Origin: Bombus terrestris
Taxonomy: Eukaryota > Arthropoda > Insecta > Hymenoptera > Apidae
Length of the DNA stretch: 64,000 bases
Direction of reading: 5' to 3'
Assembly (NCBI RefSeq): GCF_910591885.1
Contig: NW_025963548.1
Location: forward strand, 2,409,501 to 2,473,500
The translations under genes and the position numbers were made by a program. Positions 46,031 through 56,940 of this stretch are shown one piece after another. Under the pieces are notes generated by a model. It searched no databases, was not told where the DNA came from, and saw nothing but the letters and a program-made list of their open reading frames with translations. Within the stretch, counting starts at the first letter, position 1; the number at the start of each line of letters is the position of its first letter.

Positions 46031-46960
46031 GTATTTTCGAGCTATAGCGGGGAGACGCGGACGTTTGAATACGCGTCAATGGGAGTCGTAAATTCCAGTT
46101 ACGATTGGAATAATCGACACCACGAATTGTTCGATCCCCGTATTTCGCTTAGGATAATAGGTGTAGTCGTTGTGGTATAACACTGGGAGTCACAGAGTTA
46201 TAAAAAATATATGTATTTCCAACGATTTATACAATCACACTGAGTAAGAACGCCGTTGCTTAAGATACAGATAACGAAGAGAAGGATTATTCTTAGATGA
46301 GAATGTGAGCTATAGGAGCTCTAGGTCCGTGAGAGCTGTAGGAGCTGTCGGACTTCTGGATACTGTGAGAGAAATAGGAGGCTCTTAGAGATATAGGAAC
46401 GGTGAGAGTTGTAGGGATTGCAGGAACTTTAGTCACCGTGAGAGACGATGGAACTCTGAGAGATATAGGAACGGTGAGAGTTATAGGGATTGCAGGAACT
46501 CTAGTCACCGTGAGACATGATATAACTCTAAAGTTTATTCTGATGTGAGTACGGAGCTCGGTATGGTTGTGCCCTTTGAACGAAGAACGCGGATTCGATG
46601 CTTACATTGTTAGTTAGGAAAGTGAGGGCAATGATCCGCGATGCCGATTGGTTATGACTAATGTTAGGAAGGAAGAGAGGAGGAAGAAGCCTCCTACCAA
46701 CGTGGGTCCTAGGCGACATTGTTTATGGGAAAACTCAGATTTTCCGTTAGGTAGATGTCCGCATTTTTCGTTAGGCCACTACCCGCTTTCTCCGTAATTC
46801 TTAACAGCGCGTAATAAACCCAAGGACCTTTCTAAAAACCGACCGACAACACTTCTAGAGTTAAAAAGTCTTTTCTCACAAACAGATTGACTTAGACCAT
46901 ATGTGCGAACAATGCAGCTAGGATTTCATCTTTATGGTGGGTCCTTGGGCCTATGGAGGA
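46031..46960 (+). repeat. Repeat W, most complete copy, with 72-bp minisatellite
   Basis: GGGAGTCGTAAATTCCAGTTACG block, GTTGTGGTATAACACTGGG, then 46293-46508 with tandem 72-bp units (GGAACGGTGAGAGTTGTAGG at 46396, again at 46468). After this come a purine-rich stretch, CATGTTTATGGGAAAAC-like sequence, AATAAACCCAAGGACC and TTTATGGTGGGTCCTTGG. It is LTR-like (AATAAA near the right end), but no clear TG/CA borders or target duplication were found. Confidence 0.65.
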
Positions 46961-47225
46961 TTCGAAGGATGGCACGTGGACCGTTGGCTGTCAAGCCGCG
47001 CGGGATTGAGTGCAGATGTGTTGCGCGGCAGAACATCGACTCTGGTCTCTGTTATATGCAGTGTAATTGTTGTTTTGCAGATTCAGACTCAAATATTCAA
47101 CTCCACGTATCTCCGTTGCTGTTGCTGATATGTCGACAATACGATGTGCCTGGTACTCCACATTTCTTGCCAAATACATCGTTTACCAGCCAGTCTGCGC
47201 TATATCCAGACTGGTCCCAGACAGA
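46961..47225 (+). repeat. Unassigned junction and satellite monomer
   Basis: 46961-47040 is not recognised. 47041-47225 is one forward satellite monomer with the GATCAAGCATAAATATAA junction to Y. Confidence 0.6.
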
Positions 47226-48178
47226 TCAAGCATAAATATAAATCGGAGATGAAAGAACACGGGAACCTTCCGTTTGGAATTTTGGAAAAATCCCGTGACA
47301 TTGTAATCTATATTCCACCATAGCAGTAATTCAACAATTGTAGCCATCCAGTCCGATTGTAATTGTTCGAAACTTGTGATACTGCAATTGGCCTCGAGGC
47401 GACAACCAGTCACCGAACGTAGCCGCGGTCAAGGGATGAACGTTTTGTCTAATAAAGGCATGGAGTAATTCTATAGCTGTCCTTAAATGAAATAATCGTA
47501 GCGGCACGTGACAGTAAACATTCCAACGGTTTCTGTCCCGTGTCTCGCCACACGCAGACTCTATCCGTCGGATAAGATGATTGCCAGATGTCAACGCATC
47601 TCAATAGTATATGTTTAGCTAGCCTGAGGACCCATTATAAACCTTAAGATTTAGTTAATGAAAGTCCTTAACAGTCCTAAACAGGCAAACAGTCTTCGTT
47701 CCAACTACGGGATGATAGGTGAAATCTATTTTTCCACGGACGACGCTTCCCGCTAGCAACGTTCCCTCAAGGGCTACTAGCATCCTTCTCTAACCATCAA
47801 CATGGACATTGTCCAATTAACAGTAACGTCACTATCAATCTCTTTCCGAGCGAAGTCTTTTCTCCACGAATCCGATGTTCCGGTGCCCTTAGACACACCC
47901 ATCATTGTTTTCCACTGCAGCATCATCGTGCCGGAAAATCATTCTCTCGTGAGGTCACATTAGCCAGTTACAAAGAGCCTTAACACTCGGTGGATATTCT
48001 ATGTTTTGACAAAGAGTTTGTTCAGTCCTACATATACCGTAGATAAGTAAGTATGGTACAACTTGGAATCAGGATGAAAACGAATTCTGTTATCCCGTTG
48101 ACCGCGGCTTTGTTATTGAACCCAGGATCATTGTCATTAGCTTCTCGTGTACCTAATTACCACGACTACTTGTCAAAT
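47226..48178 (+). repeat. LTR-like repeat Y
   Basis: Near-identical to 9195-10147 (offset about 38031), including CCTCGAGGCGACAACCAGTC, GCCGCGGTCAAGGGATGAACG and TAGACACACCCATCATTG. Here it is preceded by satellite instead of gypsy pol. Confidence 0.8.
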
Positions 48179-48386
48179 TATATAACAATCAAATTTACAC
48201 TAGTAAATATCTGCTCTATTGCATAACTTCAACGTCTAAACCAAATGAAGATTCGTTTCGCGCCGCTAACTCTAATCATAATGTGAACCCGATGTAAGTG
48301 AAAATACATGCACATACCATCGATTCTGCCTGACCAGGACTCTCACCCGGAACCGGAACTCGCAGTGCACCGTGACGAACGGCACA

Positions 48387-48420
48387 TATATAAGAATTCA
48401 TTCTCAGCCAGAACGTCAGT
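48387..48420 (+). promoter_or_regulatory. Core promoter of F-box copy 3
   Basis: TATATAAG 48387-48394 and TCAGT 48416-48420; 31 bp between the TATA start and the presumptive +1 A. Confidence 0.65.
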
Positions 48421-48446
48421 CGTGCTCGCGCCACAATAGAAGCAAC

Positions 48447-48886
48447 ATGGAGTTTCTTTAGATCTCTGCTACGCGTCGTTGGTTTGTTCGTGCCAGGTAA
48501 GGTAGATATCATTTCCGAACTACCACTGGAGGTTTCGCACTTGATACTTCAAAAATTGGATCCCTCGTTCCTGCAGAGCGCCGCGCTTGTCTCGCGCAAA
48601 TGGTTCAACGTATGTAGATCCGACAAGTGTCTACGGCGGAAAGCGAGACGTCACATGAGGCATACGAGAAAGCGGGTCAAGATGTAATTTCTCGGACCTC
48701 CAGCCGCTAAAGCTACCAACCAAGAATCAAGAAGTAGAGGACGTGGTGAGGGCAGCCTAAGGCACGAAATAAGCTTATCCGCTGCTCGTACGGCGGTCGT
48801 CGTTGGAAGGTTACGCCGTCCTCCGAAAATTTCGATGCGAGATCGCCCCATCGATGTTGGACCAATAAAATGTATTTGACTCTAAC
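48447..48886 (+). pseudogene. F-box copy 3, frameshifted and truncated
   Basis: ATG 48447 is followed by the same one-base expansion of the T-run as copy 2, giving an early stop. The F-box frame is open at 48484-48687 (ISELPLEVSHLILQKLDPSF, LVSRKWFNVCRS) and then ends at a TAA where copies 1 and 2 have Gln (after KRVKM). The promoter and the downstream AATAAA are conserved. It shares the start lesion with copy 2 but the Trp with copy 1. Confidence 0.75.
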
Positions 48887-49059
48887 TCGTGTAAGTACCT
48901 TAATTGGACTGCTTGCTATTGCGAGAACTTGAAACGGTCTGGTCCGGATTCAGAACTGTAGAGTGAAGCTTGAAATAAAATGGTTTTACTGAGACGGCAA
49001 TGTGTTTCAGTCACGATAATACTATCGGTATCGTAACAGACCCATTATTGAATATTAAA

Positions 49060-50345
49060 TAAAACGTATCACCGCTGCGATTGGAGATTTGCCGTCAATT
49101 AGATGCGAGATATACTCCTCATTGCCTGCCAAATACAGCTCACACCGGCTGGCTCGTGCTATTATATCATCTCTGGTCCTCGACATATCAAGCGTAATTG
49201 CAGTATTACAAATTAAGGTTAACATATTCAAATGAATGTATCTCCGTTTCTATTGCACATATGGCGACAAAGCGATGCCCGTTGCATTACACATCCGATG
49301 TCATGTGCACCGCACATCTGGTGGTTTGTACCATGTCAACTCCGGTCTCTGTCAAACCTAGCGAAATTGCTGCTTTACATATTCATGATTAATCATTCAA
49401 ATCACCGTATCGCCGTTTGCATTGCAGATATGCCGACAATTCGATGCGCGATATACGCCACTTTTGCTGCCAAACACAATGCATATTATCTGGTTTGAGT
49501 TATGTAACGTGTGGGCGCAGCCAAACTCAGCGTATTTGCAATTATGCATTTTCAGGCGAAATATTCAAATATTACATATTCAAATGAACGTATCTTGGTT
49601 TCTATGTCGCCTATTCGATGCGCAGAATACTCCACATATGATGCCAAATCAGCCGGTCTGTGCTATGTCAACTCTGGACCCTGTAAAATCCAGCGTACTT
49701 GTAGTTTTTGTTGTTAATGCTTAAATATTGCATTCAAAGCTTCGCCGCTTCTTTTGCACATATGTCGACAATTCCATACGCCTTGTACTCCGCATTTGCT
49801 GTAGTTACATTGCCCATCAGCTCGCTTGCGCTGCGTAAACTCTGGTCCCTGCAAAATCCAGCCCAAATGCAATTTTGTATGTTCAGGCTTAAATATTCAA
49901 ATCAACGTGACTCCGATTCCATAGCACATATGTCGACAATTCGATGCGCGTTATATTCCACATTGACTGCCATACGCAGAGCGCTTCTGGTTTAAGCCGT
50001 GTTAAATCCGGACCGAGTCAAATCCAGCGTATTTGTAGTTTTGCATATTCAAGCCTAGTTATTCAAGTGAAAGTATCTCCGTATCCATTGTAGGTATGTC
50101 GACAATAGGATGCACGTAATGCTGCACATTTGCTGCCAAATACAGCATACTCCAGCCGGTTTGCTCTATATCATCTATGACATCCCCGGCCGTGTCAAAT
50201 ACGGCGACATTGCAGGTTTCCATATTCAGAATCAAATGGTCAAATCCCCGTACTTCCTTTGCTGTTGCAGACATGCCGAGTATTCGATGTGCCCGGTACT
50301 CCAGATTGTCATTGATGCCAAAAGTCGTTGTTGACATCTCAAGAA
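49060..50345 (+). repeat. ~170-bp satellite array
   Basis: About 7-8 forward monomers. The first part (49060-49660) matches 11030-11625; the right part diverges into more degenerate units that fade at about 50340. Confidence 0.88.
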
Positions 50346-51789
50346 TATTTTCGACTGAGAACAGTACAATGATTCTGGCAATGATTCTTTGGAAGAAATT
50401 GCACACTTCATCCTATAGGCATACCGGACGATACAAGGACTGGTCGTCCCTTCTTCCGAGGCAATACCAGCCTCGCCGTGCGCCATATCCGAGGGTTGGC
50501 ACCCTCCTTCGAACACGATGTAAATAGGTGTCGCAGTCTAGGTGCCATGACCCGCATCATCTCCCCTCATACCCGTCGCGGTACTTCAGGGCCAGGCCCT
50601 ACTTCGCGAGAGGCTATCATCCTCGCCTCGTCCATCACCTCCCCGTGTGCATATACGCCGACGCAGCGTCATACTAGCTTTTGCGATGGCGCGAACGATA
50701 TTGAAATAGGTAACCAAACCTAGTAGCACTGTAAATTACTTTCCTACAGTACTTCAGCTTATTATATTTTTTAGATAGTTCATAAGTACTTATTCATGAG
50801 CACAAACTATAAAAATTTGTTGCGGCATATGAGCCAGAGGGAAATTCAAATCCTATTGTTACTTTGCCTCGGAGTATCAGGATCGTAAGGATACAAGTAA
50901 ATACACTCGGAGCATAAAAATGTTGCCGCTACTTCGAAGGAAGACGATTTTGAATCTTCCGACTTCTGCCCCGACCAGTATAAATAAACCGAGGCAACCC
51001 AAAGAGTAAAGTATCTTCGAATATCTACGAGTATCAACGAGCGATCTGCTGAATTTCGTGACGAACATTTATGGAATATTTTTACACATTGTATCTACGA
51101 CTCAGGGCCCATAGGCTGTACCTTACTTTATTATTTTAAGTAAATTCGACAATTACGACGACAATCGATAACCTCAAATAAGTCTGACGGTCAAACTTCC
51201 CATATACCGTGTCCTCAACATATTTCATTATAAAAGACCTGAGTCAAATATTGATGTTTTTGACCGTCAGATGTATTTGAGTTAAGGCTACCTATACTAG
51301 TCGCCGGTGGGGGGGGGGGTTGAAAGAATTCGTATTTGCCTACCTGACGACAATAGCTGGTTGCGGTGACATTGTTTTTACATTAATTGTAGCTCAGCGG
51401 TCTAGGTACTTCGAGGCGACAACGACGTAATTTGCTTTGTCCTATGACTCATGTACCGCTACACTTCTATTTCTATAGAAATATAATGCTAAGTACTAAA
51501 ATATATCACAAGTATTTCATATTTGAAATAACAGTCAAATTAACGGAATTAATCTGTTTGACAACTATGCGGTTCAAGTCTTGTACGAATATATGTGCAG
51601 CCTGTAGTTTTAATATTCTAAGCGCGTATTGTATGCCGGACACTTATCTTTAATAAATTTTGCAAATCTGTTTATAGTAAGTGATGAATCATTAGGCCAA
51701 TGACAAATAAGGCGACCTTTAAAAGATTTAACGAAACTTGCTTCTGCTGAACTCGGTCTATGAAGGTCGAATAGCTTCTCGTTTGTTTT
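50346..51789. other. Low-copy DNA, no gene recognised
   Basis: Not repeated elsewhere in the window. 50400-50710 is GC-rich without a convincing ORF. 51309-51319 is a run of 11 G. 51420-51789 is AT-rich and may be the 3' flank of the CMTR1 copy. No tRNA cloverleaf could be drawn. Confidence 0.5.
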
Positions 51790-54118
51790 TCAATTAAAGA
51801 CATACTTTATGGAATGTGTTTTACTGACATACCGATTCCAAGGATTTCCAGTGCTTCTTAAAAATATTACACTCTGTTGTATGAAATATAATTTGTCCTT
51901 ATTATAACCATTAACATCTAATGTCTTTTCTGGAAGTTCGTATACTAAGGCATCGGAATTATTTTTCATTTTACGCTGCGTTACTCGCAACTTTTCACAG
52001 ATATATGTACCAACTGGAAGTAGTTCTTTGGCACGTATTCGAGTATAGTTATTTCCTGCTGGTTTCCACAAAGCTTCACAGAACAACGTCGCTTCCTCGT
52101 TCCTTTAAAGAACAGTCATACATTAGTATCACATGAACGTACTCCTTGAAAAAACATTTCATTACTGGAAATCTAAAAGATTATTATTGAACTCAATAAG
52201 ATTCAGTTGCTTACCTGCTCCTCAAATATTTTTTGCTAATGTCCACTCCTCCTAAGTAGAATGCATCTATAATATGCAATGCAAGTACTTTTTGCTGATA
52301 TATAAACTCCTTAGTCATTTCATATACAACCTCTGCGTTTACAAGTGTATTTGGTGGTAATTCTATGCCAATGTCATCGACATTAACCCAAGAATTCTTT
52401 GTACATGTATATACGTTGCTCCTTCCCACGCCCATATAAAATGTAACGTGCTTCTTATCATCATCAGACCTTGGCTTTGTACCACATGGCATAGAAAACC
52501 AGTCATATAGTGATAAAAATGCATTTTCAATGTTAAATTCCATCAATTGTGCTGGATTAATAGTAAGAAATGAAGTATCCTTCAAAAGAGTATTCAATTT
52601 GTCTTTGGTTTCATGTGTCTTGGAATTGTCCTAGTTTCATCTGGAAGTTTCCAATACTCTAGATATTGTTTGCGCATATCAGCTTGTTTTGTCTCAACAA
52701 GAGTATTATCCGCATAAAATGCTGCAATTTTACACAGGTCGATTATTTGTTTTCCGGCCAAATCTTTGTTAGAAGCACGTAGATATTGAACAAATTGTTT
52801 CTCTCTTTTTAATTCATTATATGATACTAGTTGTAAAACGTCGTCATTTACACCACCTTTTAAAAGCAGACGATTAACATGCTTCAGATATTCTACAACA
52901 TCTTGTACCCCAGATCGTTTCTTCTTACATATTAAGTAACGTTCTGAATTTCCTGGTCTAGAAGAGTTTGGTTTAAAAATAAAAACTTCTTCAAAGCAGC
53001 GATACATTAAATAAACTAAACCAGCACTAAAGGGTGTAAAAAGGTTGAATAATTAAGTCACAAAATCACCACCCTCTCTTTCAACCATCAATGCTATTAA
53101 ACATCGACAAAGATACAGTTGTTTTGAAAGAATTTCTTGTACATTTTCTTGTCGTTCTACTGAGAATCCTCAATCAGACATCACAAAATGTACTCCTTTG
53201 CCATGGGTATGCTGCATTATAAGATTTGTAAATGCCTCTTCATTATCTGGGTCAAAGACATCATCACTTTCCTTTGGTCCGTAGTATGGATGAAATGTTT
53301 CACAAGGACCCGCATAAAAGTCTTCTAATTTGAAATCATGTTCATTTTCTAAAGTAAGAGCAAATCCTTTAGCACGTCATTTCTTTCGCCATAGAATATG
53401 TTCACTAAAACCTCTTGCTCCGGCACATACATCTGCAAAGTATAGCAGCCCATTCTCCCTCAAACCTTTTGGGTTAGTAAACATAAAGTTACATGCTTTA
53501 TCTGTATTCGCCATTTTAACAGTAGCACGATTTAAAAAACGAGCACCACGAATTGTTTCATGAGGATTACAACGTGTCCTTGCTCGACGCACTTCAACGT
53601 CATCCAAATGAGCGAATACCGTTTTCGCATTGATAACAATTTTCACTATATCTGCACAACATAAATCAATTTCATCATCTGTGGTCAACTTTTCATATCA
53701 CCATTTCATATCTTTTACACACTTTATAACTTCCTCTGCAGGATGCCATTTAAGACCTGAATCTTCATGTCCAGGAACATGATGTCCAAAGCCTCTGCGA
53801 CCATGCTGTCTAGGTGCTTGAACTGGCTCTAAACGACCTTGTCCATTATTTCCGAGGCCGTGACCTCCTTATATCCCATCATTCGCACCATCCTTTTGTC
53901 GTTATCGAGGAGATTGTTTGACTCTTGTGTTATTACTTGTATTCTTCTATTGTCAACTACCTTTTCATCAATATCCTCCTCGTCAGATTCACTTGAACAT
54001 CTGCGAATTTTTTGTCGTTTACTATGATTATAAGTATCACTATCACAGTTCTTCCTTTTTGTCCTAGTTTTCAATTCTTCTTGCATGGTATGTTGATGCA
54101 TCAGTCGCATAACAATTC
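51790..54118 (-). pseudogene. CMTR1: CMTR1-like cap 2'-O-methyltransferase pseudogene
   Basis: Minus-strand translation gives the CMTR1 order. The presumed ATG is at 54086 (MQEELKTRTKRK), followed by an acidic/NLS-like region, a G-patch beginning at MMGYKE (about 53875), then RGARFLNRATVKMANTDK with the first catalytic Lys. The FADVCAGARGFSEHILWRKK segment aligns with the SAM-binding motif (GPGG in functional proteins, GARG here). Next are KLEDF-type motif I flank, LFTPFSAGLVYLMYRCFEEV, FKPNSSRPGNSERYLICK and the C-terminal guanylyltransferase-like domain. In functional CMTR1 this enzyme methylates the first transcribed nucleotide of capped mRNA in the nucleus. Lesions: frameshift near 53867, TGA 53698-53700, TGA 53377-53379, TGA 53170-53172, TAA 53053-53055 (the catalytic Lys position before LFxLFTPFS), frameshift near 52605. 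A 112-bp intron is retained. The 5' end is cut by copia C. Confidence 0.88.
52103..52214 (-). other. Retained intron in the CMTR1 pseudogene
   Basis: Donor CAG|GTAAGC and acceptor CTTTAAAG|GAAC on the minus strand. Joining the two exons restores an open frame across the junction (phase 2). An intact intron argues against a processed retrocopy. Confidence 0.75.
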
Positions 54119-54539
54119 TGCTAGGAACATGATACACTTACACTGTACATGTGAATGTGTGTATAAGCGTCAGAGGACGTCCAGGCCTTAGTTGGGACAA
54201 AAGACAAGAGCCAGTCGTTAGAAGTATCTGGAAGAGTCTGTTGACAACAACCGTGCGTGCGAGTAGGGTTTCGTGGTCTTTAGAGTGTAAGATATATGTA
54301 TAACTGTTGTGTGCTAAATAAAGGGAATTATTTGTGTTTCCGAATCCATTCTATATCTTTACATGGTAGCAGAGCGTGGTTCATAGTTTTGCCAGTTATT
54401 TTAGTGCATGGTTTTCAATATTGCGAGTTAGGTCGAGTGAGTCTTCAGTAAGGAAAGAAACGTTCAAAGGTTACAAAGAGGAAAAACACACTTCGAGCAC
54501 GTAGGAACGCTTGAGTAAGAGATAAGGAATCATTTAAAA

Positions 54540-55318
54540 TGGAGAGATTGGAAATCATGATACCTATTTTCGATGGATATTGACGGTATGTGGAAGCAAA
54601 GAATAACGATGTTTCTCAAGTATAGAGAATGCGAGGTTGTCACAACTAGGGTGAAGACAGAAACAGACAGTGAAGACTGGGACAAAAAGGATCCGAAGGC
54701 AATAAATATCATTTATAGTGCCATCACAAACAGACCATTGGAATGTATTAGAGAAGAAAAAACGGCGTATGAGATAGTAAAAAAGTTTGATGAAATGTAC
54801 TTGAAAGAGTCGACGGCACTACAGGTCGTATGCAGGAGGAGATTGGAAAAGATAAAACTTGAGAACTACAGTGATTCAACATCGTTCTTTAGCGAATTCG
54901 AAAAATTAATAAACGAATTAAAATGTGCGGGTGCACAAGTGAGTGAGAGGGAAAAACTGACTTACATGCTGAATACGTTACCCGAAGAATACAGCTACAT
55001 AGCGGATATAGTAGATGCACTGAAAGCCGAAAATCAAACGGTAGCGTATTTAAAAAATAAAATTGAAACAGCGGAGAGGAAAAATAAGTCCAATCGAGGA
55101 GAAATGCAAACCAACGCCTTTTCTGCAAAAAAGGAAGGATGCTTCAGATGTGGAAGAGTAGGACATTTTGGGAGAGAGTGTCGAAATGGCGTCGAAGCGG
55201 GAAACAGTATCAGTTTTTGGCTTGGGTCAACACGTGGTCGCAGCAGAGGAGGTGGAAACAAAGAAAATACGAGCAGGGGACATGGAAATTTCCATCGTCA
55301 GTCAACAACCGGCACGAG
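54540..55318 (+). pseudogene. Copia C gag
   Basis: Starts at ATG 54540. A deletion in FDG-DYGMW near 54573-54584 shifts the frame, and the gag frame then stays open to beyond 55322. It contains MWKQRITMFLKYRECEVVT, FDEMYLKESTALQVVCRRRL and the knuckle CFRCGRVGHFGRECRN (CX2CX4HX4C). The knuckle is intact here, unlike in copia B. The frame is broken at 55322 by the solo LTR. Confidence 0.87.
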
Positions 55319-55322
55319 CGAG

Positions 55323-55705
55323 TGTCACGACCGGCATACTTCAAATCCGATGGACCGATGATGGAGATAGAGATGTGGCGGCCTTGGCGACAATGTATAT
55401 CGCCGAAGTGCCTAATGAGTCATCTGTATCCTAACGGTCCTTCCACCGAATGTCCTAGAAGCGTGACAACGGTCACGTACGCCTACAGGGTAGTGGGGAT
55501 ATTGAGGGATGACAAACAAAGAAGAAACAGATGTTACCGAAAGTCAAATTGTAAGAGCTTCAGTCTTGGAAAGTCACGGCTGGAGCTCAGAACAAAATCG
55601 CAGTCAGTGTAAATTCAGAATACAAGAAATAAATTCTCTTGTTTTTTTTGTTACCTTAATTTTTTTCTTTTCGTTCGAGCCTCCTGCTTTTTATTTTACG
55701 TGACA
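55323..55705 (+). mobile_element. Solo LTR of the env-bearing family in copia C, TSD CGAG
   Basis: 383 bp from TGTCACGACCGG to TTTTACGTGACA, similar to the LTRs at 36604-36980 and 43608-43983 but more diverged. Flanked by CGAG at 55319-55322 and 55706-55709; in copia B the uninterrupted site reads GCACGAGCGAGCATGG (reverse of 44022-44037). An independent insertion, ~20 bp from the site hit in copia B. Confidence 0.93.
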
Positions 55706-55744
55706 CGAGCATGGTAACTCAAGATCAAGCACATGGATAGCAAC

Positions 55745-56940
55745 GGCGCACGCAGCACACAGCGGCGAGGCGAACGAGATTAGTAATTATGAAGTAATGT
55801 GGCCATTAGATAGCGGTTGCACAGATCACATAATTAACAACGTAAATTATTTCGATAAATCTATTGACCTTAAAGAACCGGTAAATATATATTTAGGCGA
55901 TAATAGATCGATAAAGGCAACAAAATTAGCGAATGTTATAAGTTATTTTGAAGCATTTGGAAAGCAAAATGAAATAAATGTGCATAATGTTTTTTACGCG
56001 AAAGAAATGTCCGCAAACTTGATTAGTTTAGGCAAGTTAAAGGATAATAGGAACACGGTTATTTCAATAGGAAATATTGCAAAAGTAATAGATGAGGACA
56101 ATAAGCTTACAGCGGTAGCGGTTAAAGAAAAGGGAACATATAGAATGAAAAGTATATTGAAAGGGAAGGAGCACTTAGCAAACAGTGCCGAACGTAGTGA
56201 TATGAGTAAAAAGAAAAGATGGCATAGGATGCTAGGACACGTAAATTTTAAATATTTAAATATTTTGGGTAAAGAACAGCTAGTTACTGGTATACCGAAT
56301 GAATTTGAAAAGGAATTTTTGAAATGTAGGGTGTGCATGGAAAGGAAAATGCAAAATTTACCATTCAAAAATAATCGAACCAAGGCTAGGGAGATAATGG
56401 AAATTATTCATTCGGACGTGCGCGGTCCCTTCAAGACTACCGGATTCAATGAAGAGAAATATTTCATCTCATTTATCGATAATTATGGCAAAATAGCTAG
56501 AAGTTATTGTATAAAATCAAAAGATGAGGTGTTTGATTGTTTCGTACAGTTTGTAAATGAAGGCGAGAATTTAACGGGCAAGAGGTTTAAAATATTGAGA
56601 TGTGATAATGGAAAAGAGTACTTGAATAATCGAATTTATAAATTTGCTAGGGATAAAGGTATCAGAATAAATAACTGCCCAACCTACGTACATGAATTAA
56701 ACGGGACAACGGAAAGGTATAATAGAACAGTTATGGACATGGCGCGTTGCTTGTTAGCGGAAGCGAAAGTACATAAAATGGCTGGAAATAGATTGGACAG
56801 CGGTATACTTGAAAAATCGAATACTGGCAAATACTATAGAGAGAAAGACACCTTTTGAAATATTCTTCGGGAGAAAACCAAGTGTTGAAAATCTACATCT
56901 ATATGGAAGTAAAGTTTTTGTAAGAACAAAAGAGAGTTTC
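55745..56940 (+). pseudogene. Copia C protease and integrase
   Basis: Protease region MWPLDSGCTDHIINNVNYF (DSG present). GAG-pre-integrase: WHRMLGHVNFKYLNIL with CRVCMERK. Integrase: the catalytic Asp in RCDNGKEYLNNRIYKF and the Glu in ELNGTTERYNRTVMDM. A single open frame runs 55797-56858. A frameshift near 56775 (after AEAKVHK) destroys the end of the core region that B keeps (WLEIDWTAVYLKNR). Confidence 0.88.

Noticed and set aside
50400..50720. Possible non-LTR retrotransposon 3' end (GC-rich, many short open stretches)
   Set aside because: No RT or endonuclease motif and no poly-A tail or target duplication could be seen.
51375..51425. Stretch GTAGCTCAGCGGTCTAGGTAC resembling a tRNA 5' half
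   Set aside because: No matching acceptor stem or anticodon arm could be drawn downstream.
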